Of a DNA stretch of 19,286 nucleotides, positions 14,287-19,286 are shown one piece after another; the first letter of the stretch is position 1; every line of letters starts with the position of its first letter. The translations under genes and the position numbers were made by a program. Origin of the DNA: JBEKYH01 sp049511115 (GTDB taxonomy: Bacteria; Planctomycetota; Phycisphaerae; Tepidisphaerales; Tepidisphaeraceae); the NCBI GenBank assembly GCA_049511115.1, contig JBEKYH010000032.1, positions 1-19,286 on the forward strand. The letters run 5' to 3'. The notes under the pieces are model-generated. The model had not been told where the DNA came from. It saw only the letters and a list, made by a program, of their open reading frames with translations, and searched no databases.

Positions 14287-16215
14287 TTACTTTCCCGTCA
14301 CGGGGATGCCGCGCGGTAAAATTTCTGCCGTTTGCCGCCCGCGATAAATGAACCACGCGACCAGCACATACGCCCATTGCAACGCCACGAAAGTGGCGAC
14401 GTAACCTTGGCCGCCGGTGTTAAAGCCGTACGAATGCAGCCCCGCGCCCAGCACAAAATTCACGCCATACCAGCTCATCAACACGGCGGTGAAGCAGACC
14501 ACCGCGCCGGCGGCGGTGCCGAATTGCTTGATCCATCCGGCGTATCGACCGTGGAGCAAGGCGAGGTAGGTCAGGAAGACAATCAGCGCCCAGACCTCTT
14601 TGGGGTCCCAGCCCCAGAATCGGCCCCAGGATTCGGCGGCCCACAATCCGCCCAGGATGGTTCCCGTCAGCACCAGCAGCACGCCGATCTGAATGGCCCG
14701 GTAGGTGAACATGATGTTGCTGCGAATCACCGCGGGGTCGGTCTTGCCATAGATGAACTGGCCCAGAACGATATTCCCCAGCACCAGCGCCAACGCGAAC
14801 GCGGCATAGCTGCTCACGATCGTCAGGACGTGAATGGTCAGCCAGTAATTGCTCCGCAGCACCGGCGTGAGATTGTGAAACGCGTTGCCGTACTCCATAG
14901 GCATGGCGTCGGCAACCACCGTCGCCAGCACGGCGACGACGGCTCCGCCGATGGCGAGGACGCGGCGGCGATAAATCAGCTCCAGCACGTAGGAGAATAT
15001 CGCCCCCATCATGGCCACCCAGATGACCGTCTCATACATATTGGTCACCGGCGCCCATCCCGTCACCGAGCAGCGCAGGGCAAACGCCCCGCCGTGGAAG
15101 AGGATCGCCAATGCGAACACGACCATCGCCGCGACATAGACAATCTTCCGCGTCGACATCAGCGCCGCGATCAATGCGCACGTCGCCATCAGGTAAATGA
15201 TCCATGCCAACCGGAATGGCTTGCATATTTCCTGAAGTGCAAGCCTGGTGGTGAACATGCAGTTGTAAAAAATCTCGCGGTCGATGCGTGACGCATCGGC
15301 GTAATCCGGCCCGCCAAAGTCGCGAAAGGTTCCGATAACATCTGAACTGGCAGTGGCAAACGCGGCGTTATCGCCGTTTTTGTAAGCGGCGATGAGATTG
15401 TTCCACGCGGTCGTAAGAGGCTTGGCGTCGTCGGCTTCCTTGCCGGTCAGAGCCAGTATCGTCGCCATCGGCACCCAGCCGGCGGGCTGGCCATTGCTGG
15501 CGGAAGAGTCGCCGGGAATGACCTGGATGAGCCTCAGGTCCGTGGCCGCTTCAAACATATTAAGCTGGTCGTCCAGTTGCACCGCCGCGTTTTCCAACTG
15601 CTGCTCTGACTCGCTGTCGTAAAACACCTTTTCATGGTTCTGGTCGGCGGTCATGCGCTTTTGTTCGATCCCCTTCACCCAAGCCGTGAAGTCGGTGTTC
15701 TCCAACACCTTGCGGGCGGAAATCCATTCCTCGGTTTTCTGCATTCCCAGCTTGTCCCGCAGATTCAGCAGGGGCACATAAAGCACCGGCTGTGTCTGCC
15801 ACGCATTGGGATGAGCCACCCAATCCATGAGAAGGGCCAGCGGATCCATCGGAGCGGCGATTGACTGCTGGCCGGAATCGTCGGTCTTGATCGTCCCAAA
15901 GAATTCGTACCCGGTCACAAAACGCGCGGTTTCGCGCGCCAGCGTGTCAATCGGCTTGATCCGCCCATGATCCAGCACTGGCAATTCGCGCAGCGGCGTC
16001 ACATCGACGTCGGCTTTCGCGACGGAGCCAAACGAGGTGACGACTAAAGCGAACAGGACTGCGAAAACGGGAATGAACGCTGAGGCGCTGAGGCGCTGAG
16101 GAATACCAAAAGAGAGGTTAGCCGAGTGAAGGCGCACTCTGCATTTCCTACCTCTGCGCCTCCGTGCCTCAGCGTTCATCTCTCTTGATTTTCCGCCCGA
16201 TTCAGTGTTTCCCAT
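14287..16215 (-). CDS. ccsA: Cytochrome c biogenesis protein CcsA (ResC), with repeat-derived N-terminus
   Basis: 642 residues. After the N-terminus comes a signal-like hydrophobic segment (48-67), a periplasmic domain (about 69-330; LPVLDHGRIKPIDTLARET is typical of large CcsA/CcsBA proteins) and eight or so membrane helices. The haem-handling WWD motif is WGRFWGWDPKEVWAL (530-544); His462 and His594 are the likely haem ligands; GWAPVTNMYETVIW is the conserved family block. It exports haem and, with ResB, attaches it to CXXCH proteins. Start ATG 16215 has AAGGA 8 bases upstream. Residues 13-48 are encoded by a palindromic repeat (16073-16179) that stays in frame; the ATG at 16179, inside the repeat, is an alternative start. 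It follows resB by 49 bases. Confidence 0.92.
   Translation of the reverse strand: MGNTESGGKSREMNAEARRRRGRKCRVRLHSANLSFGIPQRLSASAFIPVFAVLFALVVTSFGSVAKADVDVTPLRELPVLDHGRIKPIDTLARETARFVTGYEFFGTIKTDDSGQQSIAAPMDPLALLMDWVAHPNAWQTQPVLYVPLLNLRDKLGMQKTEEWISARKVLENTDFTAWVKGIEQKRMTADQNHEKVFYDSESEQQLENAAVQLDDQLNMFEAATDLRLIQVIPGDSSASNGQPAGWVPMATILALTGKEADDAKPLTTAWNNLIAAYKNGDNAAFATASSDVIGTFRDFGGPDYADASRIDREIFYNCMFTTRLALQEICKPFRLAWIIYLMATCALIAALMSTRKIVYVAAMVVFALAILFHGGAFALRCSVTGWAPVTNMYETVIWVAMMGAIFSYVLELIYRRRVLAIGGAVVAVLATVVADAMPMEYGNAFHNLTPVLRSNYWLTIHVLTIVSSYAAFALALVLGNIVLGQFIYGKTDPAVIRSNIMFTYRAIQIGVLLVLTGTILGGLWAAESWGRFWGWDPKEVWALIVFLTYLALLHGRYAGWIKQFGTAAGAVVCFTAVLMSWYGVNFVLGAGLHSYGFNTGGQGYVATFVALQWAYVLVAWFIYRGRQTAEILPRGIPVTGK
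16073..16179. repeat. Palindromic interspersed repeat, copy 2, inside the 5' end of ccsA
   Basis: 29-base arms ATGAACGCTGAGGCGCTGAG... (16073-16101) and the reverse complement at 16151-16179 match in 26 of 29 positions. The whole 107-bp element is open in the ccsA frame and encodes residues 13-48 (MNAEARRRRG at one arm and QRLSASAF at the other). Same family as 147-262. Confidence 0.85.
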
Positions 16216-16253
16216 AATCCCATTCCTTCGGAGAGAACTTCAAATCCGCAGAT

Positions 16254-16297
16254 TTTCACACCCATCAAGCCTTTACGCCCTTCAAACCCTTTTCACC
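16254..16297 (-). repeat. Degenerate octamer/nonamer array at the resB-ccsA junction
   Basis: Minus strand units GGTGAAAAG, GGTTTGAAG, GGCGTAAAG, GCTTGATG, GGTGTGAAA run through the last codons of resB (GEKGLKGVKA) and past its stop. The last unit GTGTGAAA is identical to units near 10171-10178. A degenerate copy of the octamer family is plausible, but so is a simple Lys/Gly-rich protein tail. Confidence 0.35.
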
Positions 16298-18265
16298 GCG
16301 CCGCGCCATGACCGGCTTGGCGTTCTTCCCACCTTTGGATGCCGCGGCCGCGGCGGCGGCCTGCGCGGGCGTCTTCTGGAAATAGGCCTTCATGTAGAAC
16401 ATGGTGAAAATGCCGCTGATAATCAAGGCACATCCGGAATATTTCACGAACGATCCCGGATCACGCCGGACGCTCAGGGTCGAGGTCGGAACGCCGTCGT
16501 TGGCGAATCCCGCCTGGTAAAACGTGAGGCCCTGCACGGTCATCGGCTCATTCATGGTAATAACGTGGTCGCCGTCGAGTTTGTCGGACCCCATGACGGT
16601 CACTTCGCTGGTATACGCCGCCGCCTGGTCGGAGCCGGGGTCGTTGGTCTGCTCGGCACGGTTCAGGCCGACCGAAAACCCCAGCGGGAACTCTGAAAAG
16701 CTGTAGTCCACATCCACGGGACCGCGGGCTGTGTTCAGCGTCGCCGGCTCATCGCCCAATGCCAGCCAGGTTTCCGTATGGCTGCCGTCCACGTCCAGGG
16801 CGATCTTGATGGCCCGGGGATGGAAGTCCATCTGATTGGCGTCGATGTGCGCGGGGCGGAATTCATTCACGAGATTGCCGGTGGGGCAGTATTGCGTGAC
16901 AGCCAGAGAGATATTCAGCCAGAAATTCTGCATTTCCTTGCCGACTTCCACCTCAAAAGGCGGCATCGGCGCCTGGTCGGCCCGCGGCAACTGGAACATG
17001 CGGGCAAACAGCTTTCCCTCGGGAGATTGGATCATCCAAAGCCGGCCGCGCGTGCCGGTGGTGCCGGTGACATAGGTCTGGGGGTTCCAATACCAGATCA
17101 GGGGATCGTCGGCCGTCGCCAGGCCGTGCTGGCTGACATCTGAATTGTCGATCCGGGCGATTGCCTGCGGATGCCATGCTGCCAGCAGGTAAGTCTGGGG
17201 GCCTTTGGGCCCCGTCAGCGTGACCTTGATTTGCGGATCAATCGCCTCCGTCGCAATGGCATCCTGCCCGTGATTCTCAGGCAACTGCGGCGGCGGCGCT
17301 TGCAGAACATAATCGTCCACGCTGGCCGTAAATCCACTGCCGGCAAGCTCTTGCGGCTTGCCAAGCGAATCTTTCGTCACGTCTACGGTAAACCGCTTGC
17401 CGCCGAGGTGAATGGCGACCTGTCCCATATCCGGCAGTTTCGCCGGGTCAGGGGGATTCATGAATTCATTGATTTCATCGTCGCTGCGGGCCTTCCACAG
17501 ATTAATCTCCAGCGTCCCGCCAAACGGCCGAACCATGCCATCACCCTGACCATCGGCCAGCAAGGGGATGGTCTGATCCATCGGCATGCCATTGGGCAGA
17601 TGCCCGCCCAGGTGAACGACCGCCGCGGGGAAACCGTCGGGAGCAGCTTTTACATTGGTCTCTCCAACCGCGGCCGGCAGCCAATCCAGCACGGTCATCT
17701 TCGCCCCCGCCCCCAGCGGCCAGACCACGGTATGACCTTGCGGCCAGCGGATTTCCTGCGGTACGTCGATGATCCCAGCCGCTCCCAGCACGAATTTGGC
17801 CAATCCCGGATATCCCGCGTCTTTCCAAAGCTGCACGGGGAATACATATCGCCGTTCTTTGCCGCTGGAGTCGGGCATGGTGACCCCGACTTCCTCGTCG
17901 TTCAGGTTGATGACTTCGCTCTTTTGCCCCGGCGTGAGGCTCACCTTGCCGTCCACGCTGTATCGGAAGCTCAGCAGGCATCCCAGCAGGGTGACCTCGA
18001 TCCCGATATGGGTGATGATGAACCCCGTCTGCTTGCGCTTCCACGGATACCGCACCAGCACGGCGGCCATCACATTCACCGCCAGTAATGCCATCAGCAG
18101 AATAAACGGCCGGCTGCCGTAGATCATGTCCTGCACGGGGCGGGTGCCGTACCGGGCTTCATAACAGGTGGCCGCCCCCAGATAAAAGGCAAGGGAAAGG
18201 ATCAGGAAGATGGCCAGTTTCAGAGAGGCGCAAAAATCCAGAAGTTTATCCAGCAACTTGTCCAT
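16265..18265 (-). CDS. resB: Cytochrome c biogenesis protein ResB (Ccs1)
   Basis: 666 residues, the system II partner of CcsA. Four membrane helices can be seen: about 13-31, 52-70, 80-98 with His86 (GFIITHIGIEVTLLGCLLS), and the last near 615-635 (YSGCALIISGIFTMFYMKAY). Between them is a large periplasmic domain of about 500 residues, longer than in small bacterial ResB proteins. Family motifs are MNEPMTVQGLTFYQAGF near the end of that domain and the PLGFSVGL...DPGSD region. His86 and His in the last domain probably help to hold haem. ResB keeps the apocytochrome thiols and haem ready for ligation. ATG 18265 gives the family start; an in-frame TTG at 18346 adds a non-conserved tail. It is the first gene of the apparent operon resB-ccsA-sth-cytochrome. 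Its C-terminus is a Lys/Gly-rich repeat. Confidence 0.9.
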   Translation of the reverse strand: MDKLLDKLLDFCASLKLAIFLILSLAFYLGAATCYEARYGTRPVQDMIYGSRPFILLMALLAVNVMAAVLVRYPWKRKQTGFIITHIGIEVTLLGCLLSFRYSVDGKVSLTPGQKSEVINLNDEEVGVTMPDSSGKERRYVFPVQLWKDAGYPGLAKFVLGAAGIIDVPQEIRWPQGHTVVWPLGAGAKMTVLDWLPAAVGETNVKAAPDGFPAAVVHLGGHLPNGMPMDQTIPLLADGQGDGMVRPFGGTLEINLWKARSDDEINEFMNPPDPAKLPDMGQVAIHLGGKRFTVDVTKDSLGKPQELAGSGFTASVDDYVLQAPPPQLPENHGQDAIATEAIDPQIKVTLTGPKGPQTYLLAAWHPQAIARIDNSDVSQHGLATADDPLIWYWNPQTYVTGTTGTRGRLWMIQSPEGKLFARMFQLPRADQAPMPPFEVEVGKEMQNFWLNISLAVTQYCPTGNLVNEFRPAHIDANQMDFHPRAIKIALDVDGSHTETWLALGDEPATLNTARGPVDVDYSFSEFPLGFSVGLNRAEQTNDPGSDQAAAYTSEVTVMGSDKLDGDHVITMNEPMTVQGLTFYQAGFANDGVPTSTLSVRRDPGSFVKYSGCALIISGIFTMFYMKAYFQKTPAQAAAAAAASKGGKNAKPVMARRGEKGLKGVKA

Positions 18266-18278
18266 TGAGAGACGGACA

Positions 18279-18307
18279 AACCTAAACGGTGGGAGGGGTG
18301 GAGTCAA
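18279..18307 (-). promoter_or_regulatory. Possible promoter of the resB operon
   Basis: Minus strand TTGACT (18302-18307, 5 of 6 to TTGACA), spacer 17, then TAGGTT (18279-18284, 3 of 6). It would leave a leader of only about 8-10 nt before ATG 18265, so the call is weak. Confidence 0.25.
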
Positions 18308-18448
18308 CGAAGGATTGCGGATAACCGTCGCCCGGGCGCGGCCCAATCCCTCGGTACATTTGCAAAACGGGCTTCTTGAGGTCTGAAAAGGCAGGAATGA
18401 ACCGCAAACTCAGAGGCTGATGAAGGAGGAAGGAGGAAAAAGCTCAAA

Positions 18449-18898
18449 TTGGATGGTATCATGCGCGATACCGTGATTGAACAGATTGTTCTGGACACCA
18501 ATGTGTTGGTCGCCGGGTTACGATCTAAGCGCGGTGCGTCGCATCGACTCTTACGGCTCGTTGGAACCGGTCGATTTGAAATTCACGTGTCGGTGGCCTT
18601 GGTCCTTGAATATGAAGAGGTCCTCAAGCGACTGTCGGCGGAATTAGGGTTGACCGTCACGGATGTCGATGACGTACTGGACTATCTATGCGGCGCCGCC
18701 CGCCCGCATGAGATCAGTTTTCTGTGGCGTCCGTTCCTGCGTGATCCGGACGACGACATGCTGCTGGAACTGGCGGTCGAAGTGGGATGCGCAAAGATCG
18801 TATCGCACAACGTCCGCGACTTTGCGGGTTGCGAATCGCTGGGAATCCGCGTCGTTTCGCCAAGTGTGTTCCTCCGTGAGATTGGAGAGACAAAATGA
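18449..18898 (+). CDS. PIN-domain toxin of a toxin-antitoxin pair
   Basis: 149 residues from TTG 18449, or 145 from ATG 18461. PIN-domain ribonuclease: the first acidic residue is in IVLDTNVLVAGL, Glu in LVLEYEEVL, and the DPDDDMLLELAVEVG block with HNVRDF completes the metal-binding acidic pocket; it matches the COG1569-type putative toxins. The enzyme cleaves RNA when free of its antitoxin. Two Shine-Dalgarno boxes (AAGGAGG 18423-18429, AGGAGG 18431-18436) precede it; the distance (12 bases) suits the TTG, while the ATG would be 24 bases away. It overlaps the antitoxin gene by 4 bases (ATGA), toxin first. It is divergent from resB. Confidence 0.85.
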   Translation: MDGIMRDTVIEQIVLDTNVLVAGLRSKRGASHRLLRLVGTGRFEIHVSVALVLEYEEVLKRLSAELGLTVTDVDDVLDYLCGAARPHEISFLWRPFLRDPDDDMLLELAVEVGCAKIVSHNVRDFAGCESLGIRVVSPSVFLREIGETK

Positions 18899-19134
18899 GC
18901 ACCATCAGCCTCCGGCTTCCGCAATCCCTGCACAAGCAGGTGCGCGAATTGGCCGCCCGCGACGAGATTTCCATCAATCAGTTCATCGCCACGGCCGTCG
19001 CCGAGAAGATGTCGGCCCTCCTGACGGTCGAGTATCTTGGCCAGCGGGCGGCGCGCGGGAGCAGGCGGAAATATGATCGTGTCCTGAAGAAGGTTCGCAG
19101 CGTGGAACCGCCGGAATCTGACAAGATGCCATGA
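18895..19134 (+). CDS. Ribbon-helix-helix antitoxin, HicB/CopG-like
   Basis: 79 residues. The N-terminal half is a ribbon-helix-helix DNA-binding domain (MSTISLRLPQSLHKQVRELA, then SINQFIATAVAEKMSALL); the basic then Pro/Glu-rich C-terminal half (SRRKYDRVLKKVRS) is the likely toxin-binding segment. It would neutralise the PIN protein and repress the operon by binding an upstream operator. Its ATG overlaps the toxin's TGA (ATGA), so translation is coupled. Order toxin-antitoxin is the reverse of the commonest arrangement. No obvious operator palindrome was found in 18270-18450. Confidence 0.8.
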   Translation: MSTISLRLPQSLHKQVRELAARDEISINQFIATAVAEKMSALLTVEYLGQRAARGSRRKYDRVLKKVRSVEPPESDKMP

Positions 19135-19153
19135 TCTGGTGGTCGGTTCTTTC

Positions 19154-19230
19154 GGGATTGGACCCCGAGACAATTCTGAGTCCCGGCCCAGACCGCCCAA
19201 TCCCAATCGGCGAGAGGCAGCGGGCCTCTC
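19154..19230. other. Inverted repeats after the toxin-antitoxin pair
   Basis: GGGATTGG (19154-19161) is the reverse complement of CCAATCCC (19197-19204), and GAGAGGC (19212-19218) pairs with GCCTCTC (19224-19230) over a 5-base loop. No T-tract follows either stem, so they are not clear terminators; they could be rho-type ends, a repeat boundary or part of an RNA cut by the window end. Confidence 0.35.
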
Positions 19231-19286
19231 CAATACGAGCGGCCAACCGACGGCCGCCGCCGAACTAATCCTAAGGACGCAAATCT

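Noticed and set aside
17171..18088. 305-residue plus-strand open frame
   Set aside because: Antisense to resB; His/Arg/Gln-rich with no motif.
18453..18476. Seven-codon leader peptide overlapping the toxin start
   Set aside because: Too short and the ribosome-binding site is too far (16 bases) to list as a gene; mentioned only as a possible translational effect.

Overview
The window looks like chromosomal DNA of an environmental planctomycete, most likely of the Phycisphaerae type. This is inferred from gene content only: PEP-CTERM/PLPA-type exported proteins, a large ResB/CcsA (system II) cytochrome c maturation pair beside a decahaem cytochrome, a soluble transhydrogenase, a large AsmA-like protein, four-helix-bundle (S23-type) genes and GC-rich coding DNA. 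No rRNA, tRNA or CRISPR array was found.

Left part (1-5600): the 3' tip of an unidentified gene; a palindromic interspersed repeat; a secreted alpha/beta-hydrolase (esterase); two tandem paralogous exported proteins on the minus strand with PLPA/PLPV sorting tails and a Cys...Gln pattern suggestive of a thioester domain; a hairpin made of GTGTGAA-type octamers; a ThuA-like protein; and a classical PEP-CTERM protein. Middle (5600-10700): rlmN; a small degenerate receiver-domain protein; a membrane-anchored AsmA-like protein (minus) preceded by a promoter, a structured leader and a very good intrinsic terminator, so a possible attenuator or stand-alone small RNA; a HIT nucleotide hydrolase; and an S23-type four-helix-bundle gene boxed by inverted octamer arrays. 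Right part (10700-18300, minus strand): an apparent operon resB - ccsA - sth - decahaem cytochrome, in which the first two encode the haem-ligation machinery that the fourth needs. The far right holds a PIN toxin / ribbon-helix-helix antitoxin pair.

The most interesting signals are the repeat systems. (i) A 538-bp unit carries the four-helix-bundle gene inside 19-bp terminal inverted repeats made of octamers; it fits exactly between the stop codons of two convergent genes, and a gene-less hairpin of the same octamers lies at 3586-3658. (ii) A ~110-bp palindromic element occurs at 147-262 and again at 16073-16179, where it is in frame inside the 5' end of ccsA and supplies 36 residues just before the signal peptide. 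(iii) The ~150-nt leader upstream of the AsmA-like gene is a candidate undescribed cis-regulatory RNA.
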